DNA from: JBBQKQ01 sp043719155
Lineage (GTDB): Bacteria > Patescibacteriota > Minisyncoccia > Phycocordibacterales > UBA5272
Direction of reading: 5' to 3'
DNA: 35,221 nt
Assembly (NCBI GenBank): GCA_043719155.1
Contig: JAYSUJ010000018.1
Location: 1-35,221, forward strand
Part shown: one piece after another, positions 15,501-23,712 of the stretch
Layout of the letters: the number at the start of each line of letters is the position of its first letter
How positions within the stretch are numbered: position 1 is the stretch's first letter
Made by a program: the position numbers and the translations under genes
The notes under the pieces: generated by a model
What the model was told of the DNA's origin: nothing
Seen by the model: only the letters and a program-made list of their open reading frames with translations
The model's database searches: none

Positions 15501-18370
15501 CAAGTGGTAAATTAACTCCGAAGGTCTTAAGTGAGACAACTGCAGCGCCTGCGGTAAAGCTTAAAAGAAGTGGTGCTGTAGACCCAGGACCGAAGCCTGT
15601 GGCAGAAGTACCGACGTCTAAAGGAAACCCAAATGTTGGTAAACAAACATCACAGGATTTACCTGACAACAGTCAAAAGGCACCTTCAGAGTTGAAGGCT
15701 ACAATTACGCCAGTAGAAATCACTAAGGGAAACTTTATGCAGCAGCTAGCGAGATTAAAAAACTATGACGGAAATATAGAAAACGCAAAAGTAATTGTAG
15801 GTTCTTGGAAGCCAGAGCACATAGCAGCTCTTGGGGCTAGCGAAGCAAAAGATATAGATCCAAGATATGTAAGTCTTTTTACCAAAACTCAAAAACTAGC
15901 CCTCTCGAGAGAGGCGATAGAAAACTTTAAACCAGAGTTATGGAACATAGTAAAGCTGAGTGATTTTGATTTGTTCAGATTTTCTAATACTGGAATGAGT
16001 TTAATAAGAGATGTAAAACTGAGCAGACAATCGTTGTTCAATGTTTTTCATAACTTAGACAAGTTAGATTTGCGAAGTTTAGATACAAATTTTAAACAAA
16101 CAAATGCAGTTATGAGTTTCAGGCCAACCCAGGCGGCTTTGGATGCCTTACTGAAAAACTATTTAGGTGAAGGGGGTGAAGGAAAGACTCAAGGTATGAC
16201 TGACCGGAGTATAAACTCACTACTAACTTCAACTGACAAAAACCCAGGTTTTAGAATTCAAAATGGAAAGGCTGTTCCAAATTGGGAAATGCCCATAAAT
16301 ACTAATCTGAGTACTCCTAGATTTAAAATTGGTCCAGACCAGATAAATAGTCTAATGATGAATACTTCAAGATTAACAATTGAGAAAAAACTTAGTTTTT
16401 TGACTGATGCAAGTACTAAAGGAAGTATCGATGACGGAATTTTGCATAATATAGACGAAAGAAACATGTCTGAGATGCTGGGCAAATTGAACGGAGACGT
16501 TGGACAAATGTTTAAGCTAGATCATACACCTGAGCGGCTAGATGGAATATTCCTAGATGCGGAAGCTAAATTGAAACCAATATTCAAACTTGGGCCAGAT
16601 CAGCTGAAAATAATAGCAGAGCTAAACGACAGAGGTATTTGGGTAAAGCACGACTTCCAATTCCGTGAGCTCGAGGCAGCTAGGGCGAGACCGTTCTGGT
16701 CACCAACTTCAGCAAAGGCTAGTACTGGTTTTCCAGTTCAAGGCACACCTAAAAATCCAGACCCCAACACTACTTCCCCAAGTATAGTACCTCCTGCACC
16801 GCCTGAGGTTGCTGAACCAGTACCAAATTTAAAACCAAGAACAGGCCCTGCTGCAGCACTCAAACCGTCAGTTGTGGCACCAGTACAAGCTCAAGTAGAT
16901 GTACCTAAACCAATAGATCCTCAAGGAGTTCCCAGTATACTCAGACCGACAGTCAAGTTGAATCCTGTTGATACTCCCAATATGGTAAGCCGGCCTTTTG
17001 TTCCAACTGAAAATAATCCAATGCCTGGTGTGGTTGTTGACGGAACTAAAGAAAGGTCTAGTGTCTTTACAGAACCACTTCAAAATAGAAGGGTTCAAAC
17101 TATAGAAATTCCAAAGGCTGTACCACAAGCACCGGTCTCAATACCAAGTTACCCAGAGGTGACAACAACTCAGCCAAACATATCTACAAATTTAAGCTTT
17201 TCTGAACAATTGTTAAAGACTGAGATTTCAAACACTAAGGTTGATCTGTCAGGGGAAAAAGGAGCTGAGGGAGCGATCATGGATTATTTAGAAGATTATG
17301 GTAAAAAAACAGGTTTAAGATTGTCGGAAAAACAAATTAATACTGCTGCAAGAAATGTTACAATGACTCGCCCTTTCGAATTCTTGAAAGTAGTTGAGGA
17401 GCAGGCCTTAGTAGAAGGTGAACCAATAAATTCTGAATTCAAAAAAATGCTGGCAGCCTTAAAAACTGGTAAGAAAATTGATGAGGATGTCCTTAATAGG
17501 TTTTACGCTAGAAACATACCAAATGTAACTTTAAAGGGAGCGCAAATTCAAAAACTCTTAGAACAGCAAATTACTTCTTCTGCAAGTGGGACAAAAGTTA
17601 CTAGTTCTATGCGAAGTTTTCTTGGGGACACAAGTAAAGTGGGTAAGACTTTTAGTCAGTTAGTTTCAGAGTCTCCAATAAAAGTTGGTACAAACTCAGA
17701 TGCAAAGCTAGATACAACGAAAGAAATGGGCGAGACAAGAGCCTCTAAAAGAGAAGGTTCTAGCGATATAACGACTGAACCTATACAGAGGCAAGTTGGA
17801 AAACCTTTTAATTTAGTTGAAGCTGAAAGTGGTAGTAAGGTCGTGCTACGAGGTTCGAGTTATGAAAGAGCTAATGGTAAAGATATGGGCTTTTACCAAT
17901 CTGGAAAAGTTAATTTAAACTTAAATTTAGAAATTGAAAAGAATGGATCCAAGGCAGAGATTATTTTGAGTGAAGGGCTTAAATTTAAAGCAGCTTTATC
18001 GGGTCTTTTCGATGGTTTGTACTATGTCTCAGACAGATTTACTGTGTTAACGCCCAATGGAGGACAAAACCCTGCAGAAGCTATAAAGTTGCACTGGACA
18101 ACTTTATCAGCAAATCAGAGAATGAAGTTTATTGACTTGGTCGAAGAGGCAATAAAGGCAAAGATTAGCGCCTCAAATAGGAGTGAGAATGATAAAGGCT
18201 TGGTTGTAAAAGCTATTTCGGAGCTATTTGGTATCAAATCTCCAAAAGTTTTTGACTTGTCTACACAAAATGTAACTACAAGGTTATTTAAGCCAAGTGA
18301 CCAAAATTTTGCAAAAGTATTTAGTGGGATTGATCTTGCTAAATTATTCACAAAAGTTAAAACTAATTAA
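12572..18370 (+). CDS. Giant protein with helical repeats and Pro-rich linker, unknown
   Basis: I chose ATG 12572 (MTETAKP), giving 1932 residues. The longer frame from 12503 would put an unlikely hydrophobic stretch over the promoter. Regions in order: charged helical part with a Lys/Glu/Pro-rich linker (about nt 12970-13080); long helices; two hydrophobic patches (nt 14335-14480 and 14555-14625) that could cross the membrane; a repeat region (nt 15080-16660) where short helices recur with openings such as LSKETL, LSREAI, LSRQSL, IGPDQI and LGPDQL; a Pro-rich linker (nt 16700-17170); helical segments; and a C-terminal domain of mixed strands (nt 17790-18350). There is no signal peptide and no enzyme motif. 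It is co-transcribed with the small gene 6 bases downstream. Function is unknown. Confidence 0.8.
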   Translation: MTETAKPTSTPPDSDLQKLSKLSRRTNNAGVVETKLNLIETILDEAINDLKVELAKPDIDNSQIQVFLSDVNLIKAGFEEGFTKKGSDPRIRDQKYAKISDEDLTSIVARFTEAAKEMLARTEGKKAVAVELKNLEINKPQKSGAKTKEKPEPEQPKEGERSPADLDAEATKKEQERFEQMKIRMRAGALAIEELLRDPIFGTNPTDVEKNLIRLSGGKQNAYKSCVEAKGIFFEISRGKKGMDLNAKDPEDCEDFINFLKDLKKRREDEIGVDKKRVTSLAPLFMEVDAFLSRHDIGEYLELNKIDELTTAREELERDALDMTKEDATVQVAKDKVTVLLGALGEEYKKKNLSSFALATEARDKLLPRIDEYIEIKGGASGIESFDTVEKMQELMDSAVSDSNNHKVKQGTSAYLLLKIDDVPNFGPVERLNILGRDFNGGLAVQDRSSLIRYIISQKLRLHFSEKQKKVVEDKAESIKTSAVRFAKLRSWIAKKEVVERIRGSARGASMGLTRGIYEKALDKGYGRTVKLFDKIGALIEGNEMRNARLLQVRLNLAERHANNITKSAQIYNKFYTNLDNLDAGDKAAFTGVFTAVAAMGIVLGGPQLAMVGLSKSTWAGFGAYSFLQAAIPATIRGKSMWTKNVFNGEKRGRLKAVKSAVGQFAVSLLMGRFVAPVIAEVYQASFESFYDTLSDTFGWYKNSASSIDINDPKLAVGVGIMRHAGLSDNDISEAIKTKGKSLTSIAGIETVAFSYMSQTSGLMNNVNDPVVELETPAAKKERGIVARIGGLWRKGVDAVGEAKDIVQEKTGFGKKSVEVAEKPVGVPLTPEATAADKFKTFRLNDRTDIERATNVSPKDVAKMNGEIKRVDPNYFSYFKSNVFSGLNDVHFTAMTKDQWGVAVESGALEVANRPYLAYAKLSKETLQIMLDHIKKSPELQKDFFNDKAFFAKMIQNSQMATVDQTRFIAANFKVDASGKLTPKVLSETTAAPAVKLKRSGAVDPGPKPVAEVPTSKGNPNVGKQTSQDLPDNSQKAPSELKATITPVEITKGNFMQQLARLKNYDGNIENAKVIVGSWKPEHIAALGASEAKDIDPRYVSLFTKTQKLALSREAIENFKPELWNIVKLSDFDLFRFSNTGMSLIRDVKLSRQSLFNVFHNLDKLDLRSLDTNFKQTNAVMSFRPTQAALDALLKNYLGEGGEGKTQGMTDRSINSLLTSTDKNPGFRIQNGKAVPNWEMPINTNLSTPRFKIGPDQINSLMMNTSRLTIEKKLSFLTDASTKGSIDDGILHNIDERNMSEMLGKLNGDVGQMFKLDHTPERLDGIFLDAEAKLKPIFKLGPDQLKIIAELNDRGIWVKHDFQFRELEAARARPFWSPTSAKASTGFPVQGTPKNPDPNTTSPSIVPPAPPEVAEPVPNLKPRTGPAAALKPSVVAPVQAQVDVPKPIDPQGVPSILRPTVKLNPVDTPNMVSRPFVPTENNPMPGVVVDGTKERSSVFTEPLQNRRVQTIEIPKAVPQAPVSIPSYPEVTTTQPNISTNLSFSEQLLKTEISNTKVDLSGEKGAEGAIMDYLEDYGKKTGLRLSEKQINTAARNVTMTRPFEFLKVVEEQALVEGEPINSEFKKMLAALKTGKKIDEDVLNRFYARNIPNVTLKGAQIQKLLEQQITSSASGTKVTSSMRSFLGDTSKVGKTFSQLVSESPIKVGTNSDAKLDTTKEMGETRASKREGSSDITTEPIQRQVGKPFNLVEAESGSKVVLRGSSYERANGKDMGFYQSGKVNLNLNLEIEKNGSKAEIILSEGLKFKAALSGLFDGLYYVSDRFTVLTPNGGQNPAEAIKLHWTTLSANQRMKFIDLVEEAIKAKISASNRSENDKGLVVKAISELFGIKSPKVFDLSTQNVTTRLFKPSDQNFAKVFSGIDLAKLFTKVKTN

Positions 18371-18376
18371 AAAAAT

Positions 18377-18697
18377 ATGAATCAAAAAGACATTGCAAAA
18401 CTAATAGAGGAATTTTTCCTAAAAAACTTTCCGGAAATATCGCGGGCAGAGGCGGATGATTTAGTGCAAGACATAGGTGAAACTATTACAGTTGAAGCCC
18501 TGGTCGCCCTGGTTGAAAAGATTACGGAAAAAGATTCAGAAAAAGGCAAGGGAGTAAACAAAATAATTTTGGAAGACACAAAAAACAGTGCCATAGGGGA
18601 AATTTCAAAAATTTGTGAGGATTTAGGTATAGACGTTTTACAGATTTACAAGGATGTAGCTAAAGATGTAATAGAGGATGTAATGAGGGTTGATTAG
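18377..18697 (+). CDS. Small acidic helical protein, unknown (possibly DUF5663-like)
   Basis: This is a 106-residue, acidic, all-helical-looking protein (KLIEEFFLKNFPEIS; EALVALVEKITEK) without a membrane segment. Proteins of this size and style, annotated DUF5663, occur in candidate-phyla genomes. The match is from memory and weak. It follows the giant gene by 6 bases with the A-rich, SD-free context AAAAAATATG, so it is probably co-expressed with it and could be a partner. Its last 4 bases overlap the convergent carboxypeptidase gene. Confidence 0.65.
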   Translation: MNQKDIAKLIEEFFLKNFPEISRAEADDLVQDIGETITVEALVALVEKITEKDSEKGKGVNKIILEDTKNSAIGEISKICEDLGIDVLQIYKDVAKDVIEDVMRVD

Positions 18698-19563
18698 TTC
18701 TTCAAAATAATTGGCAATAGTTTCACCAGCTTTTTAACATCATCAAAACGACCTTCTTTTGTAGACCCCATAACTAGGACCACGTAGGCCTGGCCTGGCT
18801 CTGGCGAAACAACAACCCCCAAGTTTCCTCCAGCTTCAAAAGTAAAACCGGTTTTAGACGCCATGATACCAAAGGTATTGTTGGCGCTGTGATTGGTGTT
18901 TTTTATCATTCCGTCTGTAGTTTCCAGCTCCTCAAACTTGGTATATTCAAAAACATCTCTATATTTTTCATACATTACAGCAAACATTTTAGCAACACTT
19001 TCCGAGCTTCCTATATTCGAGGCTGTACTGTTATTATTGTCTAAACCTGTAAGATTGGTGAGTCGTAAGTCAGAAATTCCAAAACTTTGAATAAATTTAT
19101 TTGAGTCTTCCAATAAATCTTTGCCGAAGGAAAAATTGTAAATATAGCCAAGAGAGTCTGCATCTTCATTTGAAGATTGGACTAGAGCTTTTTTTATTTT
19201 TAGTTTTGTGTCTTCTCGAATTTCAATTTTATTTTTCTTGGCAGTGTCCAAAAGTGTTCCAACTGTGATGATTTTTGTAAGAGAAGCAATGGGGAGCAGC
19301 TCTAAAGCATTTTGACTTCGTACTACTTTGTTGTTATTTATATCGTAAATAACGTACGCTTTTGCCAAAATATTTGTCTTTATGTTTTCTGGCAAATTTT
19401 TTCGTATGACTAGGTCAGCGGAAACTTGTTGCAGTGCTGGCTCTTGGGCTGGTTCTGCAAAAACTGGGTTAGAGTAGATCAGGATTGTGTAAATTAAAAG
19501 CAGAAAGAAACCAAGTAAAAGTAGATAGAATAAAATTTTAGTGTGTTCTCTCTTAAGTTTCAT
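18694..19563 (-). CDS. D-alanyl-D-alanine carboxypeptidase-like protein (S11 family)
   Basis: This is a serine-type penicillin-binding enzyme that trims terminal D-Ala from peptidoglycan stem peptides outside the membrane. Residues 10-35 form a signal anchor (ILFYLLLLGFFLLLIY). The three active-site motifs are present: SLTK with Ser94 and Lys97, SSN at 130-132, and KTG at 237-239. At 289 residues it lacks the C-terminal beta domain of PBP5-type enzymes, like small endopeptidase or carboxypeptidase forms. It is the last gene of the scpA-scpB run, starting 6 bases after scpB, so wall maturation and chromosome condensation genes share a transcript. Confidence 0.88.
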   Translation of the reverse strand: MKLKREHTKILFYLLLLGFFLLLIYTILIYSNPVFAEPAQEPALQQVSADLVIRKNLPENIKTNILAKAYVIYDINNNKVVRSQNALELLPIASLTKIITVGTLLDTAKKNKIEIREDTKLKIKKALVQSSNEDADSLGYIYNFSFGKDLLEDSNKFIQSFGISDLRLTNLTGLDNNNSTASNIGSSESVAKMFAVMYEKYRDVFEYTKFEELETTDGMIKNTNHSANNTFGIMASKTGFTFEAGGNLGVVVSPEPGQAYVVLVMGSTKEGRFDDVKKLVKLLPIILKN

Positions 19564-19569
19564 AAAGTT

Positions 19570-20091
19570 TTAGCCCTCTATCAGAGTTGCAAGTTTTTGC
19601 GAAATCTCAAGCTGGTCTTTTATACTTTCCACGTTTTCGGCGTTTAAGTATTTTAAAGTTTCTATGGAGGGTGAATATATTTTTCTGCTTTTAGTTTCAG
19701 TTTTCTCAATGATGCCTCTGGTTAAAAGAGTTTTGATAGACCTGCTAGAGTCTACACCACGGATAAAGTCTATCTCAGCTTTGGTTGAGTTGTTTTTATA
19801 AATAACTACAGACAGGGTTTGTAGGGCAGACTCTGAAAGCTCGCTCTTTAGCTCCTCGATTTTATTTTTATGCAAAAGATTTGAGATTTCAGAGTCCAAA
19901 ACAATTTCCAACGAAGTGTTATTCTCCACCAATTTTAAATTTAAAATTGCTAGTAAGTTGCGAACCTCCAAAACATTTTCTTGTACTTCCGTATCTGCAA
20001 TGTTTAAAATTTTAGCTATATCTACTTTTTTTGTAGCCCCACCTTCTGAAAGAAGTATTTGTATTATTTTTTGGGCTGAAGTGGGGAGCAT
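19570..20091 (-). CDS. scpB: Chromosome segregation and condensation protein ScpB
   Basis: This is the kleisin-associated winged-helix subunit of the SMC-ScpA-ScpB condensin, acting on the nucleoid. The 173 residues include the conserved region LSESALQTLSVVIYK, TKAEIDFIRGVDSS, and LLTRGIIEK. This is the ScpB signature, where an Ile-Arg-Gly-Val motif follows the second-domain helices. It lies 24 bases after scpA, the usual order. The common GRP motif in the C-terminal wing is replaced by SRKIYSPS, so the domain is somewhat divergent. Confidence 0.88.
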   Translation of the reverse strand: MLPTSAQKIIQILLSEGGATKKVDIAKILNIADTEVQENVLEVRNLLAILNLKLVENNTSLEIVLDSEISNLLHKNKIEELKSELSESALQTLSVVIYKNNSTKAEIDFIRGVDSSRSIKTLLTRGIIEKTETKSRKIYSPSIETLKYLNAENVESIKDQLEISQKLATLIEG

Positions 20092-20115
20092 AAATAATAA
20101 TAATTTGTTTAGATT

Positions 20116-20850
20116 TTAGGATTCTGAAATGAGTATATCAGAGAAATTTTCACTTTGGTCCACCTGGATTTCCCCAATTTTGACCAACTCTAAAACAGCT
20201 AAAAAAAGAATAACCACATTCCTCTTATTCTTTTCTCGAAGTCTTTCGTCGCCACCGTCAGCGCTACCACCACTGAGGTTTTTGAAGTTTAAGTTTTTGA
20301 TTCTGTTTATGAGTTTTCGCACATGGGAAAGTGCGTCCTCTATTTTTAAAGTCTTGTGAATTTTTACCTCTTTTTTCTCTTCTTCTTTTGGGGCTATATC
20401 CTCTAGTCTGTTTAAGATGTACAAATGAAAATATCCAAGGTCCATGGTGGGAGAAGGTACAAATATTTTTTGCTCATTTTTGCTATTTACTTTTGCCGGT
20501 CTTAAAATTTTTTTAGCCCAAAAATCTTTAATATTTTTCTGTCCGGTTTTGAGTAGGGCAAAAGCCTGAAGTTGATTTTCTAATATTTGTATATCTCTGT
20601 CCTCTTCTTCCGAAAGCTCTAGTTCAGGGATGAGGGATTTTGATTTTAATAAAATTAAAACTGAGGCAATAGATATAAAGTGAGTAACTTCTTCTTTCTC
20701 GATTTGCTTTAAATTTTGAACATAGCTAATAAAATCTTCAGTGATAGATACTAAAGAAAACTCTGAGATGCTCAGCTTTTTCTCCTCTATCAGCTCATAA
20801 AGTTTGGCGATTGGTCCAACAAATTTTTCGGTGTTTACACTGTGCTGCAT
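20116..20850 (-). CDS. scpA: Segregation and condensation protein ScpA (kleisin)
   Basis: The 244 residues fit ScpA. The N-terminal helix region (PIAKLYELIEEKKLSISEFSL) matches the kleisin part that binds SMC. Next come FISIASVLILLKSKSLIPE and a C-terminal winged-helix part with VVILFLAVLELVKIGEIQVDQ. It bridges SMC heads and recruits ScpB. The start sits 8 bases from the extended -10 element TGTTAAACT, without an SD. The element abuts the hsp20 stop codon. Confidence 0.9.
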   Translation of the reverse strand: MQHSVNTEKFVGPIAKLYELIEEKKLSISEFSLVSITEDFISYVQNLKQIEKEEVTHFISIASVLILLKSKSLIPELELSEEEDRDIQILENQLQAFALLKTGQKNIKDFWAKKILRPAKVNSKNEQKIFVPSPTMDLGYFHLYILNRLEDIAPKEEEKKEVKIHKTLKIEDALSHVRKLINRIKNLNFKNLSGGSADGGDERLREKNKRNVVILFLAVLELVKIGEIQVDQSENFSDILISES

Positions 20851-20858
20851 TTAAAAAG

Positions 20859-20867
20859 AGTTTAACA
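20859..20867 (-). promoter_or_regulatory. Extended -10 TGTTAAACT upstream of scpA
   Basis: The minus-strand element ends 8 bases before the scpA ATG and begins at the base after the hsp20 stop codon, giving a predicted leaderless mRNA. Confidence 0.55.
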
Positions 20868-21308
20868 TTAAATACTTTTAACACGTACTTTTACATTTCT
20901 ATCTTTGTCGATTTTCGGTAGACGGATAATCAGTAGTCCATGTTTTTCTACAGCCTCAGCGTCATCCACGGCAATATCGTTTGGCAGCTCGACAGTTCTA
21001 GAAAACTGGCCCCAGTACAGCTCTTGCACGATATAGTCGTCAGACTTAATGTGGGTGTTAGCCTCACGTTTCCCAGATACGGTGATAGTGTTGTGAGTTG
21101 TGGCGATATGTAAATCCTCTGGTTTCACCCCGGCTATCATGGCCTCAATAATTATTTCCTTTGGGGTTTCATAGACGTCAACAGAAAGCTCACCAACCCC
21201 AGACTCCTCTTCGTCGTAAACCACGGGCTTCTTTTTAGTTTCATGTATCTCTACTTCTTGTCCTTCCTCGGAAGTTTTAGTGTTACCAAATCTAGAAAAT
21301 ATGTTCAT
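20868..21308 (-). CDS. Small heat shock protein, Hsp20/alpha-crystallin family
   Basis: This is an ATP-independent holdase chaperone of the cytoplasm. The 146 residues contain an alpha-crystallin domain from about 50 to 140: LSVDVYETPKEIIIEAMIAGV, VSGKREANT, FSRTVELPNDIAVDDAEAV, then HGLLIIRLPKI. The C-terminal tail is short (RVKSI) and could supply the usual Ile-x-Ile-like contact. A TAAACT element (21315-21320) lies 6 bases before the ATG without the TG extension. No inverted repeat of the CIRCE type is seen upstream. Confidence 0.9.
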   Translation of the reverse strand: MNIFSRFGNTKTSEEGQEVEIHETKKKPVVYDEEESGVGELSVDVYETPKEIIIEAMIAGVKPEDLHIATTHNTITVSGKREANTHIKSDDYIVQELYWGQFSRTVELPNDIAVDDAEAVEKHGLLIIRLPKIDKDRNVKVRVKSI

Positions 21309-21314
21309 GTATAC

Positions 21315-21320
21315 AGTTTA
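21315..21320 (-). promoter_or_regulatory. -10-like TAAACT upstream of hsp20
   Basis: It lies 6 bases before the ATG at 21308 on the minus strand. It has the same hexamer as the TGTTAAACT elements, but GG precedes it instead of TGT. Confidence 0.35.
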
Positions 21321-21369
21321 CCTTTATTGTGAAACTTTGCAATTTTCTGAGTGTGGAAAGAAATCTATC

Positions 21370-23595
21370 TTAATAAAACTCTGGCCAAGTTTCCACCATC
21401 AACAGCTTTTCGTGTCCTAAAAATTCTGTCCAAATTACTTCTGTAACAAATGGCATGAAGGGATGGAGTAGCTTTAATTGAGTTTCCATTAAAATTTTCA
21501 AAGTAGATTTCCTAGAGTTTATTTCTTCGGGGGTAGATTTTTCTTCTCGGTTCTCAATTATTATTTTTGATTCCTCGATGATCTCGTCAGCAAACCTTTT
21601 CCAAAAGAATTGATAGAGTCTGTCAGAGGCGAGATGTAGATTAAAGTTTTCTAAATCTTTAGTGGTTTCGCGAATCATGGTGTCTAACTCTCTTAAAATC
21701 AACTCATCTTTGTCTGTCTTTTTGAGATCAGTTGTGATGTCGTCAGTAAAAACACCTTTCATTTCAAGGAATTTTGTAGCATTCCAGATTTTATTTGCAA
21801 AATGTTTATAGCCTTTTACCTTGTCTTCTGACAGTTTCGTGTCATTGCCTGCAGCGTTTCCGACCAGCAGACTCATACGAGTTGCGTCGGCCCCATATTT
21901 ATCAATTAGAGTTACTGGGTCTATGATGTTTCCTAAACTTTTAGACATTTTTAAACCTTTCGAGTCTCGCACTAAACCGTGAAAGTACACATGTTTGAAC
22001 GGTATCTCGCCCAAAAGGTAGGTTGACATCAAGATCATTCTAGAAACCCAGAAAGGTAAAATGTCATATCCAGTTTCTAAAACATTGGTTGGGTGATATC
22101 TTTTCAGGTCATCGGTTTGCTCTGGCCAACCTAAAGTAGAAAAGGTCCAAAGTGCTGACGAAAACCAGGTGTCCAAAGTATCCTCGTCTTGTTCCCAGTC
22201 CTCACCAGTAGGTGGTACTACGTCACAATAGATTTCTTGTTCCTGTGTGCCTTTACTTTTGTACCAAACATTTATTCTGTGTCCAAACCAAATCTGTCTA
22301 GAGATGCACCAGTCATGCAAATTGTTAACCCAATTTATGTAGATTTTTTCAAATCGGTCAGGGTTAATGATGATTTGTTTCGTATTTACGACATGCAACA
22401 TTAAATCCTTCAAAGACTTCTCATCTCCAACTTTAATGCCTTCCATCTTGCTTTGTTTCACTTTTATCTTTTTGTTCACATCTACAAACCATTGCTCCAT
22501 TATTTGAGGTTCTACAAATCCGTCAGTTCTTTCAGCAGTTGCGATATTGTGGGTATAGTCCTCCTCTTTTTCCACCAAGCCTTTACTTCGCAGTTTCTCA
22601 ACAATTTTAGATCGGGCTTTTGATATATGTTCGCCAGAAAATTCTTGAGAAATGGGGAGGAGTTTGCCATGTTTATCTATTATTTGTTCGTAGTTTAGGT
22701 TGTGGCGCTTTGCTATTTCAAAATCCTCCTTTGAATGCCATGGAGTAATAGTCATAACTCCAGTTCCAAATTCCATGTCGATTGCTTCATCTTTTATGAT
22801 CGTGGCCTCGATCGGTCCGTTGATCCATTCAACTGTCAATTTTTCGTTATGTTTAAAATTATCATATCGTTTGTCTTCGGGGTGCATTACTACATACTTA
22901 TCTCCGAATTTGGTTTCAGGTCTAGCTGTTGAAATTATAAATGGTCCGTATTTAAAATAATACAACTTCGTTTTTTCTTCTTTATAAACAACCTCATCGT
23001 CAGAAATGGTGGTTTGTCCTCTTGGGTCCCAGTTTACTATTCTGTGTCCACGATAAATCAGTCCGTCGTCGTACATTCTTTTGAAAGCAGTAGCCACAGC
23101 CAAGTTTCTTTTGTCGTCCATGGTGTAAGCCTCTCTAGACCAGTCCAATGATGAGCCTATAGATCTAAACTGTGAGAAAATAGTTTTTTTACTATCAAGT
23201 GCAAAAGTGTTTACTCGTTTTAGGAGTTCTTCTCGACCCAAGTCGTGTCGGTTTTTCTTCTCAGTTTTCATGACTTCTTTTTCCACTTTACTTTGAGTGG
23301 CGATGGAGGCAGAGTCAGAACCGGGTAGCCACAAAGTAGCCTTGCCACGCATTCTTTCAAATCTAACTAAAGTATCTTCTACTGCTAACATGGCTGCGTG
23401 ACCCATATGAAGGGTGCCAGTTACATTTGGAGGAGGTACGACAATTGTGTATTTTTCCTTACGTTCTTCTCCGTCAATTTTGGGTAGATTTTCAGGTGTA
23501 AAATAACCAGATTTTTCCCATTTTTCATAAATACTTTTTTCAAACTTTGTCGGCTCGTAGCCACCGTCTAAAACTTGCTTATTTGTTTTTGCCAT
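21370..23595 (-). CDS. valS: Valyl-tRNA synthetase, short form
   Basis: It charges tRNA-Val. Class I marks are the HIGH-type motif HMGH at 63-66 (in PPPNVTGTLHMGHA), the editing domain around residues 180-330 with STARPETKFGDKYVVMHP, and KMSKS at 549-553. The protein ends near residue 741, soon after the anticodon-binding helices (LLHPFMPFVTEVIWTEF). It therefore lacks the C-terminal coiled-coil arm that brings bacterial ValS to about 880-950 residues. The start has the A-rich, SD-free context AAAAATATG. Confidence 0.95.
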   Translation of the reverse strand: MAKTNKQVLDGGYEPTKFEKSIYEKWEKSGYFTPENLPKIDGEERKEKYTIVVPPPNVTGTLHMGHAAMLAVEDTLVRFERMRGKATLWLPGSDSASIATQSKVEKEVMKTEKKNRHDLGREELLKRVNTFALDSKKTIFSQFRSIGSSLDWSREAYTMDDKRNLAVATAFKRMYDDGLIYRGHRIVNWDPRGQTTISDDEVVYKEEKTKLYYFKYGPFIISTARPETKFGDKYVVMHPEDKRYDNFKHNEKLTVEWINGPIEATIIKDEAIDMEFGTGVMTITPWHSKEDFEIAKRHNLNYEQIIDKHGKLLPISQEFSGEHISKARSKIVEKLRSKGLVEKEEDYTHNIATAERTDGFVEPQIMEQWFVDVNKKIKVKQSKMEGIKVGDEKSLKDLMLHVVNTKQIIINPDRFEKIYINWVNNLHDWCISRQIWFGHRINVWYKSKGTQEQEIYCDVVPPTGEDWEQDEDTLDTWFSSALWTFSTLGWPEQTDDLKRYHPTNVLETGYDILPFWVSRMILMSTYLLGEIPFKHVYFHGLVRDSKGLKMSKSLGNIIDPVTLIDKYGADATRMSLLVGNAAGNDTKLSEDKVKGYKHFANKIWNATKFLEMKGVFTDDITTDLKKTDKDELILRELDTMIRETTKDLENFNLHLASDRLYQFFWKRFADEIIEESKIIIENREEKSTPEEINSRKSTLKILMETQLKLLHPFMPFVTEVIWTEFLGHEKLLMVETWPEFY

Positions 23596-23674
23596 ATTTT
23601 TAGCTTTACTTTATCTTACTATATACATTCTACAACAATTATCGCCTTTAAGGCAAGGAAAAACAAGCTTTTTG

Positions 23675-23683
23675 TGCTATAAT
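23675..23683 (+). promoter_or_regulatory. Extended -10 TGCTATAAT
   Basis: TATAAT at 23678-23683, with the TGC extension, lies 29 bases before the ATG at 23713. The leader would be about 22 bases and lacks an SD. Confidence 0.6.
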
Positions 23684-23712
23684 GCTTTAAAATCTAAATA
23701 CAAAAAAGTCTT

